Positions 45,488 through 53,403 of a DNA stretch of 64,000 nucleotides are shown here, piece after piece. Numbering within the stretch: the first letter of the stretch is position 1; each line of letters starts with the position of its first letter. The notes beneath the pieces were generated by a model, which did not search any database, was not told where the DNA came from, and saw nothing but the letters and a program-made list of their open reading frames with translations. This stretch comes from Pseudocolwellia sp048296855 (lineage in GTDB: Bacteria > Pseudomonadota > Gammaproteobacteria > Enterobacterales > Alteromonadaceae): NCBI GenBank assembly GCA_048296855.1, contig CP182631.1; one strand, given 5' to 3'. A program made the position numbers and the translations under genes.

Positions 45488-45769
45488 ATGACTAGACTTC
45501 ATTTTGATCAAGATATTCAACCACTTTCTGATTTTAGAGCTGGTGCAGCTTCATTTATTCGTCAAATTAACGAAACAAGAAGACCAATTGTAATAACACA
45601 AAGAGGAAAAGGCGTAGCTGTAGTTGTCGATGTGGCAGAATATGAGTCAATGCAGGAGAAAATTGAACTACTTGAAGAAATCCAAAAAGCTGAAGCACAG
45701 CTTTCTGCTGGATTAGGTATTTCTAATTCTGATGCTCGCGCGCAAATCTTAAAGAGTATTAATCCTTGA
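45488..45769 (+). CDS. Phd/YefM-family antitoxin
   Basis: A 93-residue antitoxin. The N-terminus (LSDFRAGAASFIRQINE) forms the Phd/YefM dimerisation and DNA-binding fold, followed by the strand RPIVITQRGKGVAVVVDVAEYE typical of the family, then a helical toxin-binding tail. I place the start at the ATG at 45488, which follows AAAGG, rather than the GTG at 45479. It is followed, with a 4-base overlap, by a broken RelE-type toxin gene, so it may now be an orphan antitoxin or autorepressor. Confidence 0.88.
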   Translation: MTRLHFDQDIQPLSDFRAGAASFIRQINETRRPIVITQRGKGVAVVVDVAEYESMQEKIELLEEIQKAEAQLSAGLGISNSDARAQILKSINP

Positions 45770-46060
45770 AAGTGGTTTGGTCTCCTTTAGCGTTAGAAAA
45801 GCTAGAAGCATCCGCTAAGTTTATTGCTCTTGATAAACCTTCGGCTGCAGACAAAATGGGTTAATGATATATTTGATCGCACAGACTTACTCGGTTTTCA
45901 ACCTGAATCAGGCAGAGAAGTACCCGAGTTGTTAGGTACAAATTATCGTGAGGTGATATTTGGTAGTTATCGTCTTATCTATAAAGTTGAAAATGAAATT
46001 AAAATACTAACTTTACGTAATAGTCGTCAGTTGCTTAGCTTGAGTGATATTGAGTTATAA
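45766..46060 (+). pseudogene. RelE/ParE-family toxin gene with a one-base insertion
   Basis: A TTG start overlaps the antitoxin stop and gives KVVWSPLALEKLEASAKF and DKPSAADK, the RelE/ParE N-terminus, but an AAAA run at about 45853 shifts the frame and a stop follows. Removing one A continues to WVNDIFDRTDLL, then GREVPELLGTNYREV and FGSYRLIYKVENEIKILTLRN, the complete family C-terminus, ending at 46058-46060. As written, toxin activity is lost. A homopolymer error in the assembly would give the same picture. Confidence 0.78.
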
Positions 46061-46272
46061 CAAGAGCCTATGGCATCAATAGTTAATTTTTAACCATGGG
46101 CGCTTCCCACATTACACCTCATCTACGCATCGAATTGAATATCACAATCACCTTTCTAATACAGGTTGTTATCGTCACTTTTTAGGTTTTCATACTGCCT
46201 GTCTTGCCAATTTAATAAAGGCTGCTTTGTTGGATTTATTTTACCTAACGAGTCGAGTTTAGCGCCACGTTG

Positions 46273-46447
46273 GTCTTTTAAAACAGCGAGTTGAGTAAAT
46301 GTTATATGGGTATCTAATCGAATAAAAATTATGCTATTGTTATTGATGCTAGCCGTTGGTTTATTTCATTAAAAACTAACTGTGGCTATTATTTTTAAGT
46401 TACCCCATGATATAGAGGCTAGCGCTTTGTGGGGAGTCATTATGTCT
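46273..46447 (+). repeat. 5' cassette block, copy 3
   Basis: The third copy, more diverged, starts at TTTTAAAACAGCGAGTTGAG and ends TGGGGAGTCATTATGTCT. The first small frame lacks an ATG at the usual place (an internal ATG remains, MLLLLMLAVGLFH), so only part is coding. The second frame begins with GTG at 46382 (AIIFKLPHDIEASALW), runs to 46483 and overlaps the next gene's start by 16 bases. The 210 bases between relE and this block show a GCCTATGG/CCATGGGC hairpin and nothing else recognised. Confidence 0.65.
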
Positions 46448-46467
46448 AGTTTTATGGGGAGATTAAT

Positions 46468-46881
46468 ATGGATCCTATGTTAATAAGAGGTTTTGAAAGA
46501 ATATTAATAATCTTTGGAGCGATATTTCTCTGCTATTTAGGTTATCGATTGTTTACTTATGGAGTAGCAAAAGAAAACATTAACCTTGAGATTAAATCAA
46601 CAGCATTAAAAGTCATTTTTTCGGGTCAGGGGCCTGGACTTTTTTTTATGGCGTTTGGGGCTATCATAATGATAACTTCAATTACACTCGGTAAATACAA
46701 ACCAGTAGAGAGTGATAATAAATCAAATAACAACTGGAATACCAGTTGGAATAATAACTGTTTTAGTTCTGGTAGCTACTATGCATCGCCACCATCTCAG
46801 CTTGACTGGAATGAAAATAGCAGATTTGACTCTTTTAATACTCCTATTAAAAATGACAAAGAGACTACTGGCACTAAATAA
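46468..46881 (+). CDS. Unrecognised two-helix membrane protein
   Basis: A 137-residue protein I do not recognise. It has two membrane segments (about 9-33 and 55-74), then a polar Asn/Ser-rich tail (NNNWNTSWNNNCFSSGS) that is probably disordered. The start is the ATG at 46468, preceded by GGGGAG at good spacing. It is the last gene of the repeat-separated array, and its stop is followed by the conserved 3' block. Nothing indicates a function. Confidence 0.6.
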   Translation: MDPMLIRGFERILIIFGAIFLCYLGYRLFTYGVAKENINLEIKSTALKVIFSGQGPGLFFMAFGAIIMITSITLGKYKPVESDNKSNNNWNTSWNNNCFSSGSYYASPPSQLDWNENSRFDSFNTPIKNDKETTGTK

Positions 46882-46890
46882 AACTACAAA

Positions 46891-46979
46891 CAAGTTTTGA
46901 AGTGGATCAAAAGCCTTAAACCGTATTTTCTAGTACATATTTAAGCAAGGGCGAGCCCTTGCTTAAATATGCCTCAATT
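46891..46979 (+). repeat. 3' cassette block, copy 3, with perfect 16-bp hairpin
   Basis: Matches 43896-43991 over most of its length (AGTGGATCAAAAGCCTTAAA). The central hairpin is perfect here: ATATTTAAGCAAGGGC (46937-46952) and GCCCTTGCTTAAATAT (46955-46970) around GA. It ends against the stop codon of the converging Kelch gene, so it may serve as a shared terminator. Confidence 0.7.
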
Positions 46980-46981
46980 AC

Positions 46982-47980
46982 TTAGTCAAAAACCTTTTCT
47001 ACTTTAATACGTTCAACTGACTTCAACTCGGGCGAACCGCCTTGCATACCAGAACCTGAAGCTATCCATAAGTAGCCATTCATTTCTATAACACCACTGC
47101 CGTGTCTACCTCGTTTTAAAGAGGGTTTGGTTTGCCATTTTTGGGTAGTGGTATTAAATAAATGCACTTCTTCATGGGCTTTAGTTGGGTCTGCACTTTC
47201 TCCACCCACTACGATTAAATTATTGTTATAAGAAAATACCGAATTACCTGCTCGTGGTGTTGGTAAATCAGCTTCCATTACTTGCCATGTGTTTGTTTCA
47301 ATATTGTAAACATCAACTTTAGGTTCAACCAATTCAAATACTTGTTTGTTTTGTCCTAAAGTACGGCGTCCGCCTGCAACGTAAATACTATTGTTGATAA
47401 GCGTGCCTTGCGCATGGTCGCGTGCATGTGGTGCATCGGGTAATGCGGTCCATGTTTTAGTGATGAAGTCGTAGCGGTCAACCCAGTTAACGTTGCCATC
47501 AAGGTGTCCGTTGGTTATGCCACCAATAAGGTAGAGTGCATTATTTTTAACGACTGTAACGGCACCACCTCTTAAGCGATCTTTTGGTATAGCAGGACCT
47601 TGTTGCCATTTATTTTCTTTTGGGTAAAAGAAATAAATATTTTTTACTGGTTTTTCAGCAGGGTAGCGACCTGTCATGGCTCCAGCTACAACTATGATAT
47701 TTTGCCAAACAGCGGGCTGAAAGTGATGCAATTCAAGAGGAGATTTTTGTAAAGGCTGCCAACTTAGGCTATCAGGGTTAAATTCATCAACGTTTTTGAT
47801 CCCTCTACCACCAATCAAATATCCTTTGTTTTCAAATTTAATAAAGCCTGCTTCGTGACGCGCAGAAAAGGCGTTAGAGGTTTCTATCGTTTCCCAAGTT
47901 TCAGCTTTGGCTACATTACATATAAGTAAAGTGGCAGCGGTTAAGGCTACAAGGGCTTTTAATATGATGGTTTTTTTCAT
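46982..47980 (-). CDS. Secreted Kelch-repeat beta-propeller protein
   Basis: A 332-residue protein with signal peptide (cleavage after VAKA, about 26) and five to six Kelch repeats: GGRGIKN..W, GGITNGHLDGNVNW, AGGRRTLGQNK, GGESADPT and GRHGSGVIEMNGYLWIASGSG each carry the paired Gly with following aromatic residues. Kelch propellers bind ligands or sugars and, in some enzymes, carry catalytic sites; nothing catalytic is seen here. It is the second gene of a pair with the nucleoside-hydrolase-like gene, 10 bases apart, suggesting joint action in the periplasm. Confidence 0.85.
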   Translation of the reverse strand: MKKTIILKALVALTAATLLICNVAKAETWETIETSNAFSARHEAGFIKFENKGYLIGGRGIKNVDEFNPDSLSWQPLQKSPLELHHFQPAVWQNIIVVAGAMTGRYPAEKPVKNIYFFYPKENKWQQGPAIPKDRLRGGAVTVVKNNALYLIGGITNGHLDGNVNWVDRYDFITKTWTALPDAPHARDHAQGTLINNSIYVAGGRRTLGQNKQVFELVEPKVDVYNIETNTWQVMEADLPTPRAGNSVFSYNNNLIVVGGESADPTKAHEEVHLFNTTTQKWQTKPSLKRGRHGSGVIEMNGYLWIASGSGMQGGSPELKSVERIKVEKVFD

Positions 47981-47990
47981 ACTTTATCTC

Positions 47991-48842
47991 TTAGTTAGTT
48001 GAGCGAGTTTTATTAAATTTAGTAAAGAATTTCGCAACGGTTTCTACATCTGTTATACCTAAAATATACGTTATTTCAACAAGATCTGAAAAATCAGCGC
48101 CGCCATCAGAAATCGCTTGGTTGTTGTATCGACCATTTACACCGTTGTATTTTGTACTAACTCTGTTGGCTTCAGTCCAGGCTTGAGATGAAATAAGGTT
48201 TTTATTTTCAAGGTTTTTTACTGAGTAATCTTTGTTGTTAAAACCCGGTGTGCCGTTGTTTTCTTTATTTCCGTCTTCAATTTTTATGTAAGTTGTGTGT
48301 GCTTTTACAAAAGCTAAGCCGTCAACACTGGTTTCTTTTTCGTTCCATGTAGCGTGTTGTACAACAAGAATTTGGTCTTTAGTGTATTTAATTCCATACT
48401 CTGTAAGGGCTTCAATGAGTTCTTGTGTGAAGTCGCTTTGGCCCGCTTCTGCAATCCAAATTCTTCCGCCTGCCGTTAAGGTTTGATTAATTTTTTTAAC
48501 GGTTTTGTTTATAGATGTTTGTCTGTATTGATGTGCGTCAGTCCATTTTTGTTTGAAAACTATATTGAATAACTCATCGGCAGGTACGTATAAGCCGGCT
48601 TGTATTCCGTATGTACCGCTAATGGCGTAATAGTTAATGTTTTTAAATTCGTTTGATTGCAGTATTAAGTCTAACGCTGCGATAGTGTGTGCATCGTCAA
48701 CGTCTGTTTTAAGATCAAAATTTAATAATAGTAAGTCATTCTCTTTATTAAATTTTGCTTCAGCACTGTAGCTGTTCCAAGAAAATAATGTGGTGATGAG
48801 TAAGGTTAAGGTTAAGGTTAAGGTTAATAGTTGTTTAGTCAT
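47991..48842 (-). CDS. Secreted nucleoside-hydrolase-like protein
   Basis: A 283-residue protein with a signal peptide made of repeated Thr-Leu (LTLTLTLTLLITTLF) caused by a six-base tandem repeat. The mature N-terminus LLLLNFDLKTDVDDAHTIAALDLIL resembles the metal-binding D-x-D-x-D-D loop of inosine-uridine nucleoside hydrolases, although the first Asp and the following order (DLKTDVDDA) are altered. Residues 150-200 (YGIKYTKDQILVVQHATWNE) fit the same fold. A GntR-type operator lies about 65 bases upstream, so it may belong to the sugar-acid regulon. Substrate and activity are uncertain. Confidence 0.6.
   Translation of the reverse strand: MTKQLLTLTLTLTLLITTLFSWNSYSAEAKFNKENDLLLLNFDLKTDVDDAHTIAALDLILQSNEFKNINYYAISGTYGIQAGLYVPADELFNIVFKQKWTDAHQYRQTSINKTVKKINQTLTAGGRIWIAEAGQSDFTQELIEALTEYGIKYTKDQILVVQHATWNEKETSVDGLAFVKAHTTYIKIEDGNKENNGTPGFNNKDYSVKNLENKNLISSQAWTEANRVSTKYNGVNGRYNNQAISDGGADFSDLVEITYILGITDVETVAKFFTKFNKTRSTN
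48802..48827. repeat. Tandem hexanucleotide repeat inside a signal peptide
   Basis: AAGGTT is repeated about 4.3 times in the plus strand, giving (Leu-Thr)n in the signal peptide of the nucleoside-hydrolase-like protein. Gain or loss of a unit keeps the frame and changes the hydrophobic core by two residues per unit. Confidence 0.8.
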
Positions 48843-48907
48843 GTAAAGTCTCGTTATTAGGTTATTTCAATTCTAGTCTTATTGACTATAATGTTTTTGA
48901 GTATAGT

Positions 48908-48923
48908 ACGTTACCAGTAACAT
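48908..48923. promoter_or_regulatory. GntR-type operator between the regulator and the nucleoside-hydrolase-like gene
   Basis: ACGTTACCAGTAACAT is a 16-bp near-palindrome of the same form as the site before the oxidative operon (39984-39999). It lies in the divergent region between the GntR-like regulator gene (118 bases away) and the nucleoside-hydrolase-like gene (65 bases away), as expected for autoregulation and control of both. Confidence 0.65.
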
Positions 48924-49026
48924 TTTTGTAGGACAATCTTTTTATTGTTACAGAGACTTTAAGTGTCTTTATTAATATAATAGTTAAGCCAATTTTTTAG
49001 GGGATGTGTTGTTAACACAATGAATT

Positions 49027-50025
49027 ATGAGTAAATCGAGAAGAACAACATTACAAGACATTGCTGACGTTGTGGGTATGACTAAAATGACGGTTAGCCG
49101 TTTTTTAAAAGATCCTAAATTGGTTGCTGAATCTTCGCGTAAAGAGATTCAAAACGCCATTAATAAACTTGGCTATATTCCTAATAAAGCGCCTAATATT
49201 CTTTCAAAAGGCCGTAGTCATGCTATTGGTGTGTTATTTCCCTCGATCTCAAATCATGTTTTTGATGAAGTATTACGTGGAATTGAGTCGGTTACTGAAC
49301 CTGCTGGCTATCAAATTATGATTGCTCATTATGCGTATTCTCCTGAGCTTGAAGAAAAAAGAATTAGCTCGTTGCTGGGGTATCATGTTGATGGACTTAT
49401 ACTTTCTGAGAGTGTGCATAGTCAAAATACATTACGTATGATTGATTCTTCTGGGGTTCCTGTTACAGAGATTATGGATACCTGTACTCCACCTATTCAG
49501 CAAGCGGTGGGTTTTGACAATTTAGCAGCAGCTAAACAAATGACGTTAAACATGCTAGATAAAGGCTATAAAAACATAGCTTATATAGGCGCTAAAGGTG
49601 ATATACGTGATTTATTACGACAGCAAGGTTACGAAGAGGCGGTTTTGTCTTATCAGCTAACGCCATTAATTTTTCGTTCTCCTGAGTTTTCTTCTATCCG
49701 TTTAGGCTCAGAGATTTTAGAAGATATTTTGTCTATTGACCCTAAAGTTGATGGTGTTATTTGTACGAACGATGATGTTGCGATGGGAATGTTGTTAAGT
49801 TGCAAAAGAAAGGGCATAAAAGTACCTGATGAATTAGGGATTACGGGGATGCATGGACACGATATGGGACAGCTTTATTCTCCTGCTTTGGCTAGTGTTA
49901 TTACCCCAAGGTTTCGTATTGGCCAAGTGGCTGCTGAACAGTTATTAGCGAGAATTGATGGGTTAGAAGAAATAGAAACTTATATTGATTTAGGATTTAC
50001 TTTGGATGAAGGGGAAAGCATTTAA
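49027..50025 (+). CDS. GntR-like LacI-family transcriptional regulator
   Basis: A 332-residue repressor of the LacI family. The N-terminal helix-turn-helix is TTLQDIADVVGMTKMTVSRFLKDP (residues 7-30), followed by the hinge NKAPNILSKGRS and a periplasmic-binding-like sensor (60-330). Several stretches (LQDIADVVGMTKMTVSRF, GYIPNKAP, DEVLRGIESVTEPAGYQ and HDMGQLYSPALASVITPR) resemble Escherichia coli GntR/IdnR, which sense gluconate. The effector here may be xylonate or another aldonate. No sequence other than its own operator site was examined for binding. A convergent hairpin terminator follows. Confidence 0.9.
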   Translation: MSKSRRTTLQDIADVVGMTKMTVSRFLKDPKLVAESSRKEIQNAINKLGYIPNKAPNILSKGRSHAIGVLFPSISNHVFDEVLRGIESVTEPAGYQIMIAHYAYSPELEEKRISSLLGYHVDGLILSESVHSQNTLRMIDSSGVPVTEIMDTCTPPIQQAVGFDNLAAAKQMTLNMLDKGYKNIAYIGAKGDIRDLLRQQGYEEAVLSYQLTPLIFRSPEFSSIRLGSEILEDILSIDPKVDGVICTNDDVAMGMLLSCKRKGIKVPDELGITGMHGHDMGQLYSPALASVITPRFRIGQVAAEQLLARIDGLEEIETYIDLGFTLDEGESI

Positions 50026-50043
50026 TTTTATCCATTTTTAAAA

Positions 50044-50083
50044 TTAGGCTTACATCGAGTGATATTAAATCATGTAAGCCTAA
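50044..50083. terminator. Bidirectional terminator
   Basis: TTAGGCTTACAT (50044-50055) pairs perfectly with ATGTAAGCCTAA (50072-50083) between the regulator and the converging GH43 gene. Confidence 0.7.
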
Positions 50084-50103
50084 GTTCTGTAGAGCTTTCG
50101 ATA

Positions 50104-51720
50104 TTACTTTTCTTGGTATTCAAAATACTCAAAGTCGGCGTGAATTTTCTGTCCCGATAGATCTTGGCAAGCTAGTCCATAAAATGCGCCTGTAAAGCAA
50201 GGGGAATAACCTTTTTCTGTATGCACTACATAATCGTCAGATAAAATACTACCGTCTAATTCTGGTCCTATTTTTTGCCATTTAGGTTGGTTATCTTTTG
50301 TTTCTACTGCGTAGTAAAACTGTATAACCGCTCTATTAAATTCAGCTTTAAGATATATTTTTTCAACTTGAGATATATCAATAGGTTGGCTGATAGGGTG
50401 CGATGTTTTATTGTCGTCGCAAGTTAAAACGTTAATAAATTTTTTCCCTGAATAAGCGTTTATATCGTCACCTGAAATATACACATAATGATAATGCGTT
50501 GTATTGTAGTAACAAACCAAACCTGCCATTTGCTGAAAGTTTTCAGGTGAAAACTCAATACAGGTAGAGGCTACGGTATGGTGAGCTTGTACTCTTCTGG
50601 CGAGTAAACTTTGCTCAAAACAAGAGCTAAGAGATTCTCGGCCATATAAGCGTAGGTGTTTTTGTCTATCTGTTTGACTTATCCATGCATAGGTCATGGG
50701 AACACGTAAACTTTGAAAGTTAATATCTAAAGAAGGAGAGTCAAACGTAATACGTTGTGTTTCGGGTTTAAATGTATGTTCAGATAAATTTGGTGCAGGA
50801 ACATGCTGGCGTGCCTCTTGTGAGTCGTGGTCTAAGTAGAGCCAGTTATCTTCTTTCCACACAACCTTTTCTATTGCGGTTTCTCTACCAGTAATGCATC
50901 GCCCTTGTTCGGTTAACGGACGACCTGTAAGAAACACCATGTACCATTCGCCATTTTGTGTTTCTACTAAATCGGCATGTCCTGTTTTTTGTAGGTAATT
51001 ACTCGGCGCATTTTTAGCTGTAATAACGGGGTTATTAGGATGTATTTCGTAGGGCCCCAAAATAGACGTTGATCGTGCTAACGATACACAATGGTTATAA
51101 CTTGTACCTCCTTCTGCGGTAAGTAAATAGTAATAGCCATTTTTTTTATAAATATGGGGGCCTTCCGTTAAACCGTGTTCGCTACCGGTAAATATATGAT
51201 GAATTTTACCTATGGTCTTTTTTAAATTACGATCAAATTCTTGAATGATAATACCACCAAAAAATTTACTGTTTCTGTGGTCTACAATCATGTTTAAGCA
51301 ATAAGATTTACCGTTATCATCGTGAAATAAAGACGGATCAAAACCACTTGAGTTAATAAAGTCAGGCTTTGACCAAGGCCCTTTAATATCTGTTGCACTC
51401 ACAACATAGTTAGGTGTGTCTTTCCAATCGCCATTAAAGTTTTTTACATTGGTGTATACCAAATAAAAAACGCCATCAACATAGCTTAAACAGGGCGCCC
51501 ATACACCGCAAGAGTCGGGCACGCCTTTCATATCAAGTTGCGAGATTCTGTTGAGGGGACGTGTAATTAACTTCCAGTTGACCAAGTCTTTTGAGTGATG
51601 AATTTGTACACCAGGAAACCACTCAAATGTTGAGGTAGCAATGTAATAATCGTCGTCCACTCTTATAATACTCGGGTCAGGGTTAAAACCTTTTAAGATG
51701 GGGTTTGATATTGTTTTCAT
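50104..51720 (-). CDS. GH43 beta-xylosidase
   Basis: A 538-residue cytoplasmic enzyme without signal peptide, in the same XynB-like GH43 group as the gene at 38239-39882. Catalytic acids are Asp in KGFNPDPSII (about 16), Asp in GFDPSLFHDD (about 128) and Glu in LTEGPHIYKKNGYY (about 190), with a C-terminal beta-sandwich from about 320. It would release xylose from xylo-oligosaccharides entering through the GPH symporter. It is the second gene of a unit after GH10, but a terminator lies between them. The presence of two near paralogues in one locus suggests different chain lengths or linkages. Confidence 0.92.
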   Translation of the reverse strand: MKTISNPILKGFNPDPSIIRVDDDYYIATSTFEWFPGVQIHHSKDLVNWKLITRPLNRISQLDMKGVPDSCGVWAPCLSYVDGVFYLVYTNVKNFNGDWKDTPNYVVSATDIKGPWSKPDFINSSGFDPSLFHDDNGKSYCLNMIVDHRNSKFFGGIIIQEFDRNLKKTIGKIHHIFTGSEHGLTEGPHIYKKNGYYYLLTAEGGTSYNHCVSLARSTSILGPYEIHPNNPVITAKNAPSNYLQKTGHADLVETQNGEWYMVFLTGRPLTEQGRCITGRETAIEKVVWKEDNWLYLDHDSQEARQHVPAPNLSEHTFKPETQRITFDSPSLDINFQSLRVPMTYAWISQTDRQKHLRLYGRESLSSCFEQSLLARRVQAHHTVASTCIEFSPENFQQMAGLVCYYNTTHYHYVYISGDDINAYSGKKFINVLTCDDNKTSHPISQPIDISQVEKIYLKAEFNRAVIQFYYAVETKDNQPKWQKIGPELDGSILSDDYVVHTEKGYSPCFTGAFYGLACQDLSGQKIHADFEYFEYQEK

Positions 51721-51760
51721 TATTTACTCTATCGTTATGTAGGTTGGCAGTTCTAGCCCT

Positions 51761-51799
51761 AAAAAAAAGTAACCATAACTGTAAAAGCTTATGGTTACT
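51761..51799 (-). terminator. Terminator after the GH10 xylanase gene
   Basis: On the minus strand AGTAACCATAA (51799-51789 side) pairs with TTATGGTTACT (51778-51768 side), followed directly by a run of eight T residues (51768-51761). This is a textbook intrinsic terminator and separates GH10 from the GH43 gene. Confidence 0.85.
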
Positions 51800-51841
51800 G
51801 GGAGAAAAATTTCATCTTCAACGTTATTGATTAAATGTAAC

Positions 51842-53023
51842 TTATTGCTTATTAAGACTTGAAACAAAAGGTTTTGCTTTTAACTGACGATCGAACAACA
51901 AAGGATAATCTGTACGTCCAGGCATTGGCCAATCATTTCTCCACGTGTTAGCGTCACTTACACCCCAAAAAGTAACACGTTTAATAACATCTTGATGTTT
52001 GTTAAATATGTTGAATAAAGCTCTGTAACGATCACCTAATTGGTTTTCTATTTCAGTAGGTAAGCCGTTCGGATACGGGTTAAACTCATCTTGTAATTTC
52101 ATGTTTAGAGAAACATCAGCACCCATGTTTTTTTCATCTGGAAATGGAATAACGGATACATCTAATTCAGTAATTAATACGTCTATATTTAAAGCGCTGT
52201 AAGCTTTAATTGAATCTTCAACTTCTGTTAAGCTTGGCGATGTTAACGAGTAATGAGCTTGCATACCTACGCTATCTATACGTATACCTTTACTTTGTAG
52301 TCGTTTAACTAAATTTAATACCCCATTACGTTTTTCTGGTTTGTATAAGTTGTAGTCGTTGTAATAAAGCTTAGCTTTTGGTGCTGCTTTCGCGGCCATA
52401 ATAAACGCTTGTTCGATAAAGTCGTCGCCAATAATGTTTAACCACTTAGACTTACGTAAAGTACCATCTTCGTTTAATGCTTCATTAACCACGTCCCATG
52501 CATCTATTTTTCCTGCATAACGACCTGCAACGGTATTGATATGATCTTCCATACGTTTAAGTAATTCAGCTCTATTTAATGGTGTGCCGTCTTTATGTTC
52601 GAATACCCAATCAGGCACTTGAGAGTGCCAAACTAAAGTATGGCCAGTAAAAAAGTGATTGTTTTTGTTAGAAAATTCAACAAGTGCATCAGCTGCTTCA
52701 AAATCATATACGCCATCTTCAGGGTGAATACGTTCCCATTTCATCGAGTTTTCAGGTGTAACTGCATTAAACTGCTGATTAACAAAAGGCAGTACATTAG
52801 TTGAATTACCAATTATTTGTTCTCTACTTAATGCGGTACCTATTTTATATTTGTTGGCGAATAGCTCTTTTAGTGCAGAATCATCAGTATTTTTTTGCAT
52901 AATAGTAGATGCAGTACTTTTACTTTGCTCTGTTGGTGTTTCTTGCATATTACCGCAAGCTGACAGTGTAAGGGTTATCGCTGGAATAAAAGTTAATAGT
53001 GTTTTTAACGAGTTATGTTTCAT
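51842..53023 (-). CDS. GH10 endo-1,4-beta-xylanase lipoprotein
   Basis: A 393-residue lipoprotein (lipobox TLTLSACGN, Cys 23) with a short linker and a GH10 catalytic barrel. The acid/base Glu is in WDVVNEALNEDG (about 173) and the nucleophile Glu in DVLITELDVSV (about 281). The conserved ENSMKWERIHP (about 90) and HTLVWHSQVPDW (about 124) are also present, with the terminal WGVSDANTWRND. It cuts the xylan backbone outside the inner membrane. It starts a unit divergent from the Nudix-type regulator gene. Confidence 0.97.
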   Translation of the reverse strand: MKHNSLKTLLTFIPAITLTLSACGNMQETPTEQSKSTASTIMQKNTDDSALKELFANKYKIGTALSREQIIGNSTNVLPFVNQQFNAVTPENSMKWERIHPEDGVYDFEAADALVEFSNKNNHFFTGHTLVWHSQVPDWVFEHKDGTPLNRAELLKRMEDHINTVAGRYAGKIDAWDVVNEALNEDGTLRKSKWLNIIGDDFIEQAFIMAAKAAPKAKLYYNDYNLYKPEKRNGVLNLVKRLQSKGIRIDSVGMQAHYSLTSPSLTEVEDSIKAYSALNIDVLITELDVSVIPFPDEKNMGADVSLNMKLQDEFNPYPNGLPTEIENQLGDRYRALFNIFNKHQDVIKRVTFWGVSDANTWRNDWPMPGRTDYPLLFDRQLKAKPFVSSLNKQ

Positions 53024-53344
53024 AGTTATTGTAATCTAATTGTATTTATGACTATTACTATAGTCTGTAAAGCTTCCATTATTCAATAAATATTATAATT
53101 TTTTTTGTATAAATTTTATTAATCTATATATAACAATTAATTAAATACTTTTGTTGGCTTGTTATTTTATTTATATGTGGATAATTAAGTTAAAATGGTA
53201 AAGTAGCGCACACAATCTATTTAAGTGATTGTTAACAAAGTAAGGTGGTAATGAGGACTGTTTTTTGACAAGCCGCTTTAACGAAATATTGCTTTATGGT
53301 GAGGTAAAATGTATTCTACGAGGCATTCTAATAGTCTTAATTAC

Positions 53345-53360
53345 TATACCCGTTATCATT
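53345..53360. repeat. Solo end of the TATACCCGTTA repeat family
   Basis: TATACCCGTTATCATT equals the outer bases of the 6198-6461 element, ending 43 bases before the Nudix-type regulator. No partner end is visible. The 380-base gap around it also contains GACTATTACTATAGTC at 53050-53065, a palindrome that could be an operator or chance. Confidence 0.45.
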
Positions 53361-53403
53361 ATTTAATATTTAATTTATTGTAATAATAATCAAGAGCAGC
53401 CAT

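Noticed and set aside
43896..46979. Integron attC sites with standard boxes
   Set aside because: Blocks start at stop codons with TAACA and one has facing AACAAC/GTTGTT and TGAGG/CCTCA, but clear RYYYAAC and GTTRRRY boxes and an integrase are missing. I therefore describe repeats and not attC sites.
48885..48907. ACTATA/TATAGT inverted repeat before the GntR-like regulator
   Set aside because: The 11-base spacer does not match the other ACTAT-type palindromes (53050 and 54234), which also differ from each other in spacing or orientation, so no common operator can be supported.
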